DNA of 64,000 nt from Streptomyces sp. WP-1. Lineage in GTDB: Bacteria; Actinomycetota; Actinomycetes; Streptomycetales; Streptomycetaceae. The stretch is taken from NCBI RefSeq assembly GCF_030450125.1, contig NZ_CP123923.1:3658001-3722000 (forward strand), written 5' to 3'. The notes under the pieces were generated by a model that had not been told where the DNA came from, ran no database searches, and worked only from the letters and a program-made list of their open reading frames with translations. A program made the translations under genes and the position numbers. Of the stretch, positions 20,640-30,523 are shown in pieces (position 1 is the stretch's first letter; the number at the start of each line of letters is the position of its first letter).

Positions 20640-22478
20640 ATGTCTGTCAGGATAGATGGGGAAATGTCGGGCGGGGTTCCGAGCCGATCAAGCCGGGCGC
20701 GGCGCATACTGCGCGGCCCGCGCCCCGAGGCCGTCCCCGGTCTGGTCGGCAGGGCGGTCGCCCTCGTCGGGCTCCTGGACATCGCCGCCGGGGTCTTCCC
20801 GCGCTTCCGGCACAGCCGTATGCACGCCATCGCCGAGGTGCTGCCCGGGTCCTTCGGGCCCTTCGCGGCGGCGCTCTCGCTGAGCGCCGGTGTGCTGCTG
20901 CTGCTGCTCGCGCACGGACTCAGGCGGCGCAAGCGCCGTGCGTGGCGCGCCGCGGTCGCGCTCCTGCCGGCCGGCGCGGTGGCCCAACTGGCCTACCGGC
21001 ACTCGCTGATCGGCCTGCTGATCACGATCCTGCTGCTGGTGCCGCTGGTGTGGCACCGCCGGGAGTTCGCGGCCCTGCCCGACCCGCGCAGCCGCTGGCG
21101 GGCGCTCGCCAACTTCGTGCTGATGAGCGCCGGTTCGCTGGTCCTCGGGATGGTCATCGTCAGCGTCCACCCGCACCGCACGGTGGGCGACCCGAGCCTG
21201 GCCGCCCGGCTCACCCATGTCGTCTACGGCCTGGTCGGCTTCGAGGGCCCGGTCGACTACCAGGGCGCGACCTCCTGGACCGTCGCGTTCTCGCTCGGCG
21301 CCCTCGGCTGGCTCACCGCCGTCACCACGATCTACCTGGCCTTCCGCCCCGAGCACCCGGCCGCCCACCTCACCGAGGACGACGAGGTGAAACTTCGGGA
21401 GCTGCTGGTCAAGCACGGCCGCCGCGACTCCCTCGGCCACTTCGCGCTGCGCCGCGACAAGGCGGTCGTCTTCTCGCCCAGCGGCAAGGCGGCGGTCACC
21501 TACCGCGTCATCTCCGGCGTGATGCTCGCCAGCGGCGACCCCATCGGCGACGTCGAGGCCTGGCCGGGCGCCATCGAGCGCTTCATGGACGAGGCCAAGG
21601 CACACTCCTGGACCCCCGCGGTCGTGGGCTGCTCGGAGACCGGGGGCGAGGTGTGGACCCGCGAGACCGGCCTGGACGCCCTGGAGCTGGGCGACGAGGC
21701 GGTGGTGGACGTGGCGGATTTCTCGCTCGCCGGGCGCGCCATGCGCAACGTCCGGCAGATGGTCAAGCGCATCGAGCGGGCCGGCTACGAAACCCGGGTA
21801 CGGCGTATCCATGACCTCGGCGACGCGGAACTGGAGCGCGTCCGGCGGGCCGCCGAGGACTGGCGCGGCACCGACACCGAGCGCGGCTTCTCCATGGCGC
21901 TGGGCCGCATCGGCGACCCGTCCGACGGCGACTGCCTCATAGCCACCGCCCACAAGGCCGACGACGACGCGGGCGAGTACGGCGACCTGAAGGCGATCCT
22001 GCACTTCGTGCCCTGGGGCACGGACGGCGCCTCGCTCGACCTGATGCGCCGTGACCGCAGCGCCGACCCCGGCATGAACGAACTGCTGATCGTGGCCGCC
22101 CTCCAGGCCGCCCCCAAGTTCGGCATCACCCGGGTCTCGCTGAACTTCGCCATGTTCCGCTCCGCCCTCGCGCGCGGCGAGAAGATCGGCGCGGGCCCGG
22201 TGCTGCGCGCCTGGCGCGGGCTGCTGGTGTTCCTCTCGCGCTGGTTCCAGATCGAGTCGCTGTACAAGTTCAACGCCAAGTTCCAGCCGCGCTGGGAGCC
22301 GCGCTTCATCGTCTACCGCGCCACCACCGACCTGCCCCGCATCGGCTTCGCCACCATGCAGGCCGAGGGCTTCGTCAACCTGGCCCTGCCGCTGCCCCGC
22401 TTCCTGCGCCGCCGCCGCTCGGCCGCCGCGCGCGGGTGCGCCCACTCGGTGACCGAACGGGACGCCCGCGCGGCATGA
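20640..22478 (+). CDS. MprF-like aminoacyl-lipid synthase (DUF2156 domain membrane protein)
   Basis: A 612-residue protein related to phosphatidylglycerol lysyltransferases, which transfer an amino acid from charged tRNA to membrane lipids. About six membrane helices occupy residues 35-235 (for instance ALVGLLDIAAGVFP, ALSLSAGVLLLLLAHGL, FSLGALGWLTAVTTIYLAF). The cytoplasmic DUF2156 catalytic domain (tandem GNAT fold) follows, with VYFSPSGKAAVTY-like opening, GDPIGD, NVRQMVKRIERAGYE and SLNFAMFRSALARGE, and an FQPRWEPRFIVY end. It lacks the full 14-helix flippase of Staphylococcus MprF. The start is uncertain: ATGs at 20580, 20640 and 20664 are all in frame, and 20580 has a GAGGG element. Confidence 0.85.
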   Translation: MSVRIDGEMSGGVPSRSSRARRILRGPRPEAVPGLVGRAVALVGLLDIAAGVFPRFRHSRMHAIAEVLPGSFGPFAAALSLSAGVLLLLLAHGLRRRKRRAWRAAVALLPAGAVAQLAYRHSLIGLLITILLLVPLVWHRREFAALPDPRSRWRALANFVLMSAGSLVLGMVIVSVHPHRTVGDPSLAARLTHVVYGLVGFEGPVDYQGATSWTVAFSLGALGWLTAVTTIYLAFRPEHPAAHLTEDDEVKLRELLVKHGRRDSLGHFALRRDKAVVFSPSGKAAVTYRVISGVMLASGDPIGDVEAWPGAIERFMDEAKAHSWTPAVVGCSETGGEVWTRETGLDALELGDEAVVDVADFSLAGRAMRNVRQMVKRIERAGYETRVRRIHDLGDAELERVRRAAEDWRGTDTERGFSMALGRIGDPSDGDCLIATAHKADDDAGEYGDLKAILHFVPWGTDGASLDLMRRDRSADPGMNELLIVAALQAAPKFGITRVSLNFAMFRSALARGEKIGAGPVLRAWRGLLVFLSRWFQIESLYKFNAKFQPRWEPRFIVYRATTDLPRIGFATMQAEGFVNLALPLPRFLRRRRSAAARGCAHSVTERDARAA

Positions 22479-22546
22479 TCGCTCTTCCCGGCGCCGCCTC
22501 CGCCCTCCGGGCCGTGGCGGCGCCGCCCGGGGCCTACGCTGAACGT

Positions 22547-23446
22547 ATGAACAACCACAGCGGGCGCGGCCGAGTGGCGGGCCTTCCGGCATGGGACCGG
22601 TGCGCGGTCATGGGGGTCGTGAACGTCACCCCCGATTCCTTCTCCGACGGCGGCCGCTGGTTCGACACCACCGCGGCCGTCAAGCACGGCCTCGACCTGG
22701 TCGCCGAGGGCGCCGACCTGGTGGACGTGGGCGGCGAGTCCACCCGTCCGGGCGCCACCCGGGTGGACGAGGCCGAGGAGCTGCGGCGGGTCGTCCCGGT
22801 CGTGCGCGGACTCGCCTCCGAGGGCGTCGTGGTCTCCGTCGACACCATGCGCGCCTCCGTCGCGGCCCGGGCCCTCGAAGCCGGCGCGGTCCTCGTCAAC
22901 GACGTCAGCGGCGGGCTCGCCGACCCCGGGATGATCCCGGTGGTCGCCGACGCCGGCGCCCCCTTCGTCGTCATGCACTGGCGCGGCCTCCTGGAGGGCG
23001 CCGCCGTGCACGGCGTTTACGACGATGTCGTCGGCGAAGTCGTCGGCGAACTGCGCGCCCGGGTGGACGCCGTCCTGGCCGGCGGTGTCGCGCCGGACCG
23101 GATCGTGGTCGACCCCGGCCTCGGCTTCTCCAAGGAGGCCGAGCACGACCTCGCCCTCCTCGCCCGCCTCGACCGGCTGACCGCGCTCGGCCACCCGCTG
23201 CTGGTGGCCGCCTCCCGCAAGCGGTTCCTCGGCCGGGTTCTCGCCGGGCCCGAGGGCGCGCCCCCGCCCGCCCGGGAGCGCGACGCCGCCACCGCCGCCG
23301 TCTCCGCGCTCGCGGCGCAGGCCGGCGCCTGGGCCGTCCGCGTCCACGAGGTGCGCGCCACCGCCGACGCCGTACGGGTCGCCCGCGCGGTCGAAGCGGC
23401 CCGGACGGCGGACGGTGCGGACGGTTCGACGGACGGAGCCCGGTGA
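22547..23446 (+). CDS. folP: Dihydropteroate synthase
   Basis: Condenses 6-hydroxymethyl-7,8-dihydropterin pyrophosphate with p-aminobenzoate; target of sulfonamides. The 299 residues form the TIM barrel: strand 1 MGVVNVTPDSFSDGGRWFD, GADLVDVGGESTRPGA, VLVNDVSGGLADPG, VDPGLGFSKEAEHD and the basic loop LLVAASRKRFLGR with the substrate-binding lysine and arginine. All sulfonamide-site landmarks are normal. ATG at 22547. It is 68 bases downstream of the MprF-like gene and overlaps the NTF2-like gene by GTGA, starting a folate cluster (folP, NTF2-like, folB, folK). Confidence 0.95.
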   Translation: MNNHSGRGRVAGLPAWDRCAVMGVVNVTPDSFSDGGRWFDTTAAVKHGLDLVAEGADLVDVGGESTRPGATRVDEAEELRRVVPVVRGLASEGVVVSVDTMRASVAARALEAGAVLVNDVSGGLADPGMIPVVADAGAPFVVMHWRGLLEGAAVHGVYDDVVGEVVGELRARVDAVLAGGVAPDRIVVDPGLGFSKEAEHDLALLARLDRLTALGHPLLVAASRKRFLGRVLAGPEGAPPPARERDAATAAVSALAAQAGAWAVRVHEVRATADAVRVARAVEAARTADGADGSTDGAR

Positions 23447-23982
23447 GCGCCCCGCACACCGACGTCGAACAGGTCGAAGCCGCCAACACCGCCTTCTACG
23501 AGGCCCTGGAACGCGGCGACTTCGAGGAGGTCTCGGACCTCTGGCTCACCCCCGCCGACCTGGGCGTGGACGAGGAGTACCACGACCCCGCGGACAGTGG
23601 CGTGATCTCCTGCGTGCACCCGGGCTGGCCGGTGCTCACGGGGCGCGGCGAGGTGCTCAGGTCGTACGCCCTGATCATGGCGAACACCGACTACATCCAG
23701 TTCTTCCTGACCGACGTCCATGTCTCCGTCACCGGTGACACCGCGCTGGTCACCTGCACCGAGAACATCCTCAGCGGCGGCCCCGCCCCGGCGGAGGGCG
23801 ACGAACTCGGGCCGCTGGTCGGCCAGCTCGTCGTCGCCACCAATGTGTTCCGGCGCACCCCCGAGGGCTGGAAGCTCTGGTCGCACCACGCCTCCCCCGT
23901 GCTCGCCGAGAGCGACGACGACACCGAGGCCGACGACGACGGCACGAAAGGGCTGAATCCGGACGACGGTCCCCTCGGCTGA
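23443..23982 (+). CDS. NTF2-like / SnoaL-fold protein in the folate operon
   Basis: A 179-residue protein of the NTF2 superfamily: VEQVEAANTAFYEALERGDF at the start, GRGEVLRSYALIMANTDYIQ in the middle and the strand pair VVATNVFRRTPEGWKLWSHHAS at the end. The last 25 residues are acidic and disordered. The GTG at 23443 overlaps the folP stop as GTGA, so it is translated with FolP. No catalytic function is established for this gene; the missing phosphatase step of actinobacterial folate synthesis is a possible but untested role. It could equally be a ligand-binding accessory protein. Confidence 0.78.
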   Translation: MSAPHTDVEQVEAANTAFYEALERGDFEEVSDLWLTPADLGVDEEYHDPADSGVISCVHPGWPVLTGRGEVLRSYALIMANTDYIQFFLTDVHVSVTGDTALVTCTENILSGGPAPAEGDELGPLVGQLVVATNVFRRTPEGWKLWSHHASPVLAESDDDTEADDDGTKGLNPDDGPLG

Positions 23983-24240
23983 GGGGGTAGGCGAAGGGCG
24001 GGCGGCCGGGCGGTTCCCGGAAGTGGCTGGAATCACCTACCCCGGGGTACGAGCGGCTGCCCGCCCCCGGCGCGACCGGTCCCACCGGGGAAAACGGGCG
24101 GCGGACCCCGCCGTTTCCGGCCGCGCCCGTGCCCCTGGGGCCCGGCGCTGTCGGTGCCCGCAGGTAGATTCGTGTGCGACCGGCGTCTCGCAGGCACGCG
24201 GTACGACCGGTCGTTCCCGACGATTGCAGGAGTGATTCGC

Positions 24241-24600
24241 GTGGATCGTGTCGCGCTGCGCGGCCTGAAGGCTCGTGGGCACCATGGTGTGTTCCCCAGG
24301 GAGCGCGAGGAGGGCCAGACCTTCCTCGTGGACCTCGTCCTCGGCCTGGACACCCGGCCGGCCGCGGCCGACGACGACCTGACGAGGACCGTGCACTACG
24401 GCATCGTGGCCGAGGAGGTCGTGGCCGTGGTCGAGGGCGAGCCGGTGAACCTCATCGAGACCCTCGCCGAGCGGATCGCCCAGACCTGCCTGAAACACGA
24501 AGGGGTCCAGGAGGTCGAGGTGTGCGTCCACAAACCGGACGCCCCGATCACCGTCCCCTTCGACGACGTGACCGTCACCATCACCCGGAGCCGAGTATGA
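24241..24600 (+). CDS. folB: Dihydroneopterin aldolase
   Basis: Splits 7,8-dihydroneopterin into 6-hydroxymethyl-7,8-dihydropterin and glycolaldehyde. The 119 residues match the family: RVALRGLKARGHHGVFPRERE at the N-terminus, the DLTRTVHYGIVAEEV pterin-site strand with the catalytic tyrosine, and NLIETLAERIAQTCL plus VCVHKPDAPI with the active-site lysine. The GTG at 24241 follows AGGAG 8 nt upstream. A gap of about 260 bases separates it from the NTF2-like gene, so a promoter may lie there. It overlaps folK by ATGA. Confidence 0.95.
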   Translation: MDRVALRGLKARGHHGVFPREREEGQTFLVDLVLGLDTRPAAADDDLTRTVHYGIVAEEVVAVVEGEPVNLIETLAERIAQTCLKHEGVQEVEVCVHKPDAPITVPFDDVTVTITRSRV

Positions 24601-25208
24601 CCCGACCTTTCGTCCAGGGTCACAGTGACCCGACCGTCCAGCCGGTGCCCGCCTCCGTCGTCGAGCGGGTGGACGCGGCGGACACCACCCTCCAGAACCC
24701 CAAGTGGGCCGTGATCTCCATCGGTTCCAACCTCGGCAACCGCCTGGAGACCCTCCAGGGCGCCGTGGACGCGCTGGAGGACACGCCCGGCGTCCGCGTG
24801 AAGGCCGTGTCGCCGGTCTACGAGACCGAGCCCTGGGGCGTCGAGCCCGGCAGCCAGCCGTCGTACTTCAACGCGGTCGTGGCCCTGAAGACCACCCTGC
24901 CGCCGTCCTCCCTGCTGGAGCGGGGGCATGCCATCGAGGAGGCGTTCAACCGCGTCCGCGACGAACGCTGGGCCCCGCGCACCCTGGACGTGGACATCGT
25001 GGCCTACGCCGATGTCACCTCCGACGACCCGCAGCTGACCCTGCCCCACCCGCGCGCCCATGAGCGCGCCTTCGTGCTCGCGCCCTGGCACGACGTGGAC
25101 CCCGGCGCCCAGGTGCCCGGCCGCGGCGCCGTGGCCGACCTGCTCGCCGCCGTCACCCGCGAAGGTGTCGAGCCGCGCGCGGACCTGGAACTCCGACTGC
25201 CCGAATAG
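24597..25208 (+). CDS. folK: HPPK, 6-hydroxymethyl-dihydropterin pyrophosphokinase
   Basis: Transfers pyrophosphate from ATP to 6-hydroxymethyl-7,8-dihydropterin, giving the FolP substrate. The 203 residues have the hallmark VISIGSNLGNRLETLQGAVD, VYETEPWGVEPGSQPSYFNAV, and the signature RWAPRTLDVDIVAYAD followed by LPHPRAHERAFVL. The N-terminal 35 residues before the fold are an actinobacterial extension. The ATG at 24597 overlaps folB by ATGA. Downstream, after 79 bases, comes the DUF3180 membrane protein on the same strand. Confidence 0.95.
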   Translation: MTRPFVQGHSDPTVQPVPASVVERVDAADTTLQNPKWAVISIGSNLGNRLETLQGAVDALEDTPGVRVKAVSPVYETEPWGVEPGSQPSYFNAVVALKTTLPPSSLLERGHAIEEAFNRVRDERWAPRTLDVDIVAYADVTSDDPQLTLPHPRAHERAFVLAPWHDVDPGAQVPGRGAVADLLAAVTREGVEPRADLELRLPE

Positions 25209-25287
25209 TCGTTAAGGTCAACGACGACTCGGCAGTCGAGCATCCGGGCCCATCCGGGACCCGGGCCGGGGGAAGTGAAGGGACACC

Positions 25288-25779
25288 GTGAGAGAGCTGC
25301 GCATCAGGGTGCTGGTCGGCGTGTTCGTCGTGGCGGGCATCCTGTCCTGGGCGGGCGCCCGCCTCTGGAACTCGATCGGGACCCTGCCCAGCGTCCCCCT
25401 GGCCGCACCCGTCGTGCTCGCCCTGATCGCCGTGGTCCTGCTGGCCACGGCGCTCTCGCTGCGGGCCCGCTTCAAGGCCCAGCGCGAGCGGCGCCCCGGC
25501 GCGAAGGGCGTCGATCCGCTGATGGCGGCCCGCGCGGTCGTCTTCGCCCAGGCCAGCGCCCTGGTCGCCGCCCTCGTCGCCGGGATGTACGGCGGCACGG
25601 GCGTGTTCCTGCTGGAGCTGCTCGACCTCCCGGCGCGCCGCGACCAGGCCTTCTACGCCGGGTTCTCCGTCCTGGCCGGACTCGCCGTCATAGCGGCCGC
25701 CATCTTCCTGGAGCGCGTCTGCAAGCTCCCCGAGGACGACGACCAGGACCACCACCAGGGCGCGGAACCGGCGTCCTGA
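25288..25779 (+). CDS. DUF3180 four-helix membrane protein
   Basis: A 163-residue protein with four predicted membrane helices: VLVGVFVVAGILSWAGARLW, APVVLALIAVVLLATALSLR, VFAQASALVAALVAGMYGGT and AGFSVLAGLAVIAAAIFLER. A basic loop (RFKAQRERRPGAKG) after helix 2 points to a cytoplasmic connection, and the C-terminus is acidic. DUF3180 genes follow folK in many actinobacteria, which is the only functional hint. GTG start at 25288. It is convergent with folE. Confidence 0.85.
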   Translation: MRELRIRVLVGVFVVAGILSWAGARLWNSIGTLPSVPLAAPVVLALIAVVLLATALSLRARFKAQRERRPGAKGVDPLMAARAVVFAQASALVAALVAGMYGGTGVFLLELLDLPARRDQAFYAGFSVLAGLAVIAAAIFLERVCKLPEDDDQDHHQGAEPAS

Positions 25780-25815
25780 CCGCCGGTCCCCCGGCCCCCG
25801 CCGCGAGGCCTCGGC

Positions 25816-26421
25816 TCAGCGCGCCATGATCAGGCTCATGGCCTCGTTGCGGGTCGCCGCGTCCCGCAGCTGACCGCGCACCGCGGACGTTATGGTCTTG
25901 GCGCCCGGCTTGCGGATGCCGCGCATCGACATGCACATGTGCTCGCACTCGACGACCACGATGACACCGCGCGGCTCCAGGATCTCCATCAGGGAGTCCG
26001 CGATCTGCGTGGTGAGCCGCTCCTGCACCTGCGGCCGGCGGGCGTAGACGTCCACCAGGCGGGCCAGCTTGGACAGGCCGGTGATCTTCCCGGAGACCGA
26101 CGGGATGTAGCCGACATGGGCGACGCCCCGGAACGGCACCAGGTGGTGCTCGCAGGTCGAGTACACCTCGATGTCCTTGACCAGGACCATCTCGTCGTGG
26201 CCCAGGTCGAACGTCGTGGTGAGCACGTCCTCCGGCTTCTGCCACAGGCCGGCGAAGATCTCCTGGTACGCCCGCGCCACCCGGGCCGGCGTCTCCCGCA
26301 GTCCCTCGCGGTCGGGGTCCTCACCGATGGCGATCAGCAGCTCGCGTACGGCGTTCTCGGCGCGCTTCTCGTCGAACTCGCCGACGGGGCGCTCGCTGTC
26401 CAGCGTCACCGGGTCGGTCAT
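25816..26421 (-). CDS. folE: GTP cyclohydrolase I
   Basis: Converts GTP to 7,8-dihydroneopterin triphosphate, the entry step of folate synthesis. The 201 residues contain the zinc and active-site motifs [20 protein letters not shown] and [18 protein letters not shown] (Cys, His, Cys ligands and catalytic His), and the C-terminal [20 protein letters not shown]. The ATG at 26421 is preferred over one 12 codons upstream because relatives begin MTDPVTLD. It faces folK and follows ftsH on the same strand across a strong terminator, so it is transcribed from its own promoter. Confidence 0.95.
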   Translation of the reverse strand: MTDPVTLDSERPVGEFDEKRAENAVRELLIAIGEDPDREGLRETPARVARAYQEIFAGLWQKPEDVLTTTFDLGHDEMVLVKDIEVYSTCEHHLVPFRGVAHVGYIPSVSGKITGLSKLARLVDVYARRPQVQERLTTQIADSLMEILEPRGVIVVVECEHMCMSMRGIRKPGAKTITSAVRGQLRDAATRNEAMSLIMAR

Positions 26422-26466
26422 CTGGTGCCTCGTTCCTGTCGTCCCACGTGCGTGCATACGGGAAAT

Positions 26467-26502
26467 GCCGCGCCCCCCAGGCTAGAACCTGGGGGGCGCG
26501 GC
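26467..26502 (-). terminator. ftsH terminator
   Basis: A perfect 15-bp stem (26467-26481 with 26488-26502) and a six-base loop lies 44 bases past the ftsH stop. It separates ftsH from folE. Confidence 0.8.
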
Positions 26503-26545
26503 GTTCATTCCGGGCCCGAGTGGCCGGGAAGCGACCGAGGTGCGG

Positions 26546-28585
26546 TCAGCTCTCCGGGCGCTCCTCCGGGGTCTGGTCCGTCACGGGGGCGGACTCGGTG
26601 GCGGTGGACTTGACCGTGCTGATCGCGGCCGTCGTGCCGTTCGCACCGTTGGTCAGTGCCAGCTCCTTGGGGGAGAGCACCGGCGGGCGGGTGGAGGGGG
26701 TACGACGCGAGGAGCCGGTCCAGGCGGGCCGCGCCGGGCGCTTGACGATGGAGGCGAAGACCTCGGCGATCTCCTCCTTGCCCAGCGTCTCCTTCTCCAG
26801 CAGCTGGAGCACGAGGTGGTCGAGCACGTCGCGGTTCTCGACCAGGATCTCCCAGGCCTCGTTGTGCGCGGTCTCGATGAGCTTCTTGACCTCTTCGTCC
26901 ACCAGCGCGGCGACCTCTTCCGAGTAGTCGCGCTGGTGCGCCATCTCACGGCCGAGGAAGGGCTCGCTGTTGTCGCCGCCGAACTTGATGGCGCCGAGCC
27001 GCTCGGTCATGCCGTACTGGGTGACCATCGCGCGGGCCAGGTTGGTGGCCTTCTCGATGTCGTTGGCGGCACCGGTGGTCGGGTCGTGGAAGACCAGTTC
27101 CTCGGCCGCCCGGCCGCCCAGCATGTAGGCGAGCTGGTCGAGCATCTCGTTGCGCGTGGTCGAGTACTTGTCCTCGTCCGGCAGGACCATGGTGTAGCCG
27201 AGGGCGCGGCCGCGGGACAGGATCGTGATCTTGTGCACCGGATCGGAGTTCGGCGAGGCCGCCGCGACCAGAGCGTGACCGCCCTCGTGGTACGCGGTGA
27301 TCTTCTTCTCCTTGTCCGACATGATCCGGGTCCGCTTCTGCGGGCCCGCGACCACGCGGTCGATCGCCTCGTCCAGCGCCTTGTTGTCGATCAGCTTCTG
27401 GTCGCTGCGGGCGGTGAGCAGCGCCGCCTCGTTCAGCACGTTGGCCAGGTCGGCGCCGGTCATGCCGGGGGTACGGCGGGCGACGGCGGCCAGGTCGACG
27501 TCGGCGGCGACCGGCTTGCCCTTCTGGTGGACCTTGAGGATCTCCAGACGGCCCTGGAGGTCCGGCGGGTCGACGGCGATCTGGCGGTCGAACCGGCCGG
27601 GACGCAGCAGCGCCGGGTCCAGGATGTCGGGCCGGTTGGTCGCCGCGATCAGGATCACGCCGCCCTTGACGTCGAAGCCGTCCATCTCGACCAGCAGCTG
27701 GTTGAGGGTCTGCTCGCGCTCGTCGTGACCACCGCCGAGGCCGGCGCCGCGGTGGCGGCCGACCGCGTCGATCTCGTCCACGAAGACGATCGCCGGGGCG
27801 TTCGCCTTGGCCTGCTCGAACAGGTCGCGGACACGGGAGGCGCCGACACCGACGAACATCTCCACGAAGTCCGAGCCGGAGATCGAGTAGAAGGGCACCC
27901 CGGCCTCGCCCGCGACGGCACGCGCCAGCAGGGTCTTGCCGGTACCCGGGCGGCCGTAGAGCAGCACACCCTTGGGGATCTTGGCGCCGACGGCCTGGAA
28001 CTTGGCCGGCTCCTGGAGGAACTCCTTGATCTCGTGGAGTTCCTCGACGGCCTCGTCGCAGCCGGCGACGTCGGAGAAGGTCGTCTTCGGGGTGTCCTTG
28101 GTGATGAGCTTGGCCTTGGACTTCCCGAAGTTCATGACCCGGGAGCCGCCGCCCTGCATCTGGTTCATCAGGAACAGGAAGACGACGACGATCAGAACGA
28201 ACGGCAGCAGGGAGAGCAGCACACCGACGAACGGGTTCTGCTTCGACGGCGAGATGGTGTAGCCGTCCGGGATCTGCTTGTTCTGGTACCTGGTCTGGAG
28301 ATTGTCGGCGAGCTGAGCGCCCTGGTCACCGATGTAGCTCGCCTGGATCTTGGAGCTGCCCTCGACCTTCTGACCGTCCTTGAGCGTGACCTTGACGGTC
28401 TGCTCGTCGCCGGTGGTCAGCTTGGCCGACTGGACCCTGTTGGCATTGATCGCCGCGACGACCTGGCCGGTGTCCACCGACTTGTAGCCGCCGGACGAGC
28501 CGACGACCTGCATCAACACGACCACGGCAAGGACGGCCAGCACGATCCACATGACCGGCCCACGGAAGTATCGCTTCACGTCCAT
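26546..28585 (-). CDS. ftsH: FtsH, membrane ATP-dependent zinc metalloprotease
   Basis: Membrane-bound AAA+ protease for quality control of membrane and some cytosolic proteins. The 679 residues start [20 protein letters not shown] (first membrane helix), then a periplasmic loop, a second helix ([17 protein letters not shown]), the AAA module and the zinc protease site HEGGHAL near residue 431. Walker A near residue 208 reads GRPGTGKT where almost all FtsH proteins have GPPGTGKT; the essential G, K and T remain. Start by family homology, since no good ribosome site precedes it; an ATG 12 codons upstream is possible. It follows hpt and tilS on the same strand. Confidence 0.95.
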   Translation of the reverse strand: MDVKRYFRGPVMWIVLAVLAVVVLMQVVGSSGGYKSVDTGQVVAAINANRVQSAKLTTGDEQTVKVTLKDGQKVEGSSKIQASYIGDQGAQLADNLQTRYQNKQIPDGYTISPSKQNPFVGVLLSLLPFVLIVVVFLFLMNQMQGGGSRVMNFGKSKAKLITKDTPKTTFSDVAGCDEAVEELHEIKEFLQEPAKFQAVGAKIPKGVLLYGRPGTGKTLLARAVAGEAGVPFYSISGSDFVEMFVGVGASRVRDLFEQAKANAPAIVFVDEIDAVGRHRGAGLGGGHDEREQTLNQLLVEMDGFDVKGGVILIAATNRPDILDPALLRPGRFDRQIAVDPPDLQGRLEILKVHQKGKPVAADVDLAAVARRTPGMTGADLANVLNEAALLTARSDQKLIDNKALDEAIDRVVAGPQKRTRIMSDKEKKITAYHEGGHALVAAASPNSDPVHKITILSRGRALGYTMVLPDEDKYSTTRNEMLDQLAYMLGGRAAEELVFHDPTTGAANDIEKATNLARAMVTQYGMTERLGAIKFGGDNSEPFLGREMAHQRDYSEEVAALVDEEVKKLIETAHNEAWEILVENRDVLDHLVLQLLEKETLGKEEIAEVFASIVKRPARPAWTGSSRRTPSTRPPVLSPKELALTNGANGTTAAISTVKSTATESAPVTDQTPEERPES

Positions 28586-28804
28586 CCATACGGAGCGGTG
28601 CCGCCCCGTCCCTCCTGCCATAGTGAGTTTGATAAGACAGTTCTTCCGACGGTACCCCAGCCTTGGCGCCCGAAGCCGCGCGAAGCCGTTTCGAGAGCCG
28701 GGAAACCCGTCTCTGCATGCTTCAACGGCACGGGACCCGCCGGGGTTCCCGATCACCTCACCGGGCTTGGGCCGAGTGGCTCAGCCCACGCGCCGGTTCC
28801 GGTG

Positions 28805-29365
28805 TCAGCCGCCGTAGACGTGCGGCGCGAGCGTACCGACGAACGGCAGGTTGCGGTACTTCTCGGCGTAGTCCAGGCCGTAACCGACGACGAACTCGTT
28901 CGGAATGTCGAAGCCGACCCATTCCACGTCGATGGCGACCTTGGCGGCGTCCGGCTTGCGCAGCAGCGTGCACACCTTGAGGGAGGCGGGCTCGCGCGAA
29001 CCGAGGTTGTTGATCAGCCAGGACAGGGTCAGACCGGAGTCGATGATGTCCTCGACGATCAGGACGTCACGGCCCTTGATGTCGGTGTCGAGGTCCTTGA
29101 GGATGCGCACGACACCGGAGGACTGGGTGCCCGCACCGTAGGAGGACACGGCCATCCAGTCCATGGTGACCGGGGTGGAAAGCGCCCGGGCGAGGTCCGC
29201 CATGACCATCACCGCGCCCTTGAGGACGCCGACGATCAGCAGGTCCTTGCCCGCGTACTCCGCGTCGATCTTCGCGGCCAGCTCGGCCAGCTTGGCGTCG
29301 ATCTCTTCCTTGGTGATGAGCACCTTCTCGAGGTCGGCACCCATGTCTTTCGCGTCCACCCGCAT
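28805..29365 (-). CDS. hpt: Hypoxanthine phosphoribosyltransferase
   Basis: Purine salvage enzyme making IMP and GMP from hypoxanthine or guanine and PRPP. The 186 residues include the catalytic flexible loop ([14 protein letters not shown]), the PRPP motif [20 protein letters not shown] and the purine-binding [20 protein letters not shown]. The ATG at 29365 (MRVDAKDMG) has GAAAG just upstream and is used by relatives; the frame is open 12 codons further. It lies 90 bases after tilS; tilS-hpt-ftsH is a widely conserved order. Confidence 0.95.
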   Translation of the reverse strand: MRVDAKDMGADLEKVLITKEEIDAKLAELAAKIDAEYAGKDLLIVGVLKGAVMVMADLARALSTPVTMDWMAVSSYGAGTQSSGVVRILKDLDTDIKGRDVLIVEDIIDSGLTLSWLINNLGSREPASLKVCTLLRKPDAAKVAIDVEWVGFDIPNEFVVGYGLDYAEKYRNLPFVGTLAPHVYGG

Positions 29366-29455
29366 CACTTTCGGTCGTCCCGCACTTACGGCCGCAATCA
29401 CGGCCTCCGGCTGCCCCGTGCCGGCCGCCGGAGGATCGCTCCGGGCGGTCGGGAT

Positions 29456-30523
29456 TCAGCCTTGCCGAATCACCAGTCTGCCACCCTGCCGCTGGGCGAC
29501 GACCCGGCCCGGGAGATTGATGGCTCCCTGGCCGCGCCAGCCGGTGATCAGGCGGTCGACTTCCTCGATGTGACGGGCGAACAGGGAACCGGCCGGGGCG
29601 CCCGCCTCGATGGCGGCGCGGCGCAGGATCCGGCGGCGCACGGCGGGCGGCAGGGCGTAGAGCTTGGCGCACTCCAGCAGCCCCGTGGCGTCCCGTACGG
29701 ACTCCTCGGCCTGGCTGGCCCAGGAGTCGAGGGCGTCGGCGTCGTCGCGGGAGAGCTGGGCGGTGCGGGCGAGCGCCTCGACGACGCCCTTGCCGAGGGC
29801 CTTCTCCAGGGCGGGCAGGCCCTCGTGGCGCAGCCGGGAGCGGGTGTAGGCGGGGTCGGTGTTGTGGGGGTCGTCCCAGACGGGCAGGGACTGGACCATG
29901 CAGGCCTTGCGGGCGGTCTGCCGGTCGAGGTGGAGGAAGGGGCGCCGGTAACGGCCGCCGGCCCCCGAGACCGCGGCCATTCCGGACAGGGAGCGGATGC
30001 CGGAGCCGCGGGCGAGGCCCAGCAGGACGGTCTCGGCCTGGTCGTCGCGGGTGTGGCCGAGCAGGACCGCGGCGGCGCCGTGGCGGTCGAGCGCGGCGTC
30101 CAGGGCGGCGTAGCGGGCGTCCCGGGCGGCGGCCTCGGGTCCGCCGTCGCGGCCGACGTCGACGGAGACGGATTCGACGGGGTCGAGGCCGAGGCCGCGC
30201 ATGCGCAGGGCGACCTCGTCGGCGCGCAGGTCGGAGCCGGGCTGCAGGCCGTGGTCGACGGTGATGCCGCCGGCGCGCAGGCCGAGCCGGGGGGCTTCGA
30301 AGGCGAGGGCGGAGGCGAGGGCCATGGAGTCGGCGCCGCCGGAGCACGCGACGAGCACGAGGGGGCTCGCGGGCGCGGACACGAGGGTGGATCCGAGCGG
30401 GGAGGGGAGCCGCTCGGCCAGCCGGTCCGGGCGCTCGCCGGAGGTCGGGAGGGTGTTCAGGATGTCGTGGAGGACGCGGCGGACCGCCAGGCGTATCGCC
30501 GCGACCGCAGGATGGGGACCCAT
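29456..30523 (-). CDS. tilS: tRNA(Ile)-lysidine synthetase
   Basis: Essential enzyme that attaches lysine to C34 of the CAU-anticodon isoleucine tRNA, changing it to read AUA. The 355 residues carry the PP-loop [19 protein letters not shown] near residue 57, the [12 protein letters not shown] motif, and [20 protein letters not shown], followed by the N-terminal-domain ending [19 protein letters not shown]. It ends with a short substrate-binding region, shorter than E. coli TilS and typical for actinobacteria. It begins the tilS-hpt-ftsH group. Confidence 0.95.
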   Translation of the reverse strand: MGPHPAVAAIRLAVRRVLHDILNTLPTSGERPDRLAERLPSPLGSTLVSAPASPLVLVACSGGADSMALASALAFEAPRLGLRAGGITVDHGLQPGSDLRADEVALRMRGLGLDPVESVSVDVGRDGGPEAAARDARYAALDAALDRHGAAAVLLGHTRDDQAETVLLGLARGSGIRSLSGMAAVSGAGGRYRRPFLHLDRQTARKACMVQSLPVWDDPHNTDPAYTRSRLRHEGLPALEKALGKGVVEALARTAQLSRDDADALDSWASQAEESVRDATGLLECAKLYALPPAVRRRILRRAAIEAGAPAGSLFARHIEEVDRLITGWRGQGAINLPGRVVAQRQGGRLVIRQG

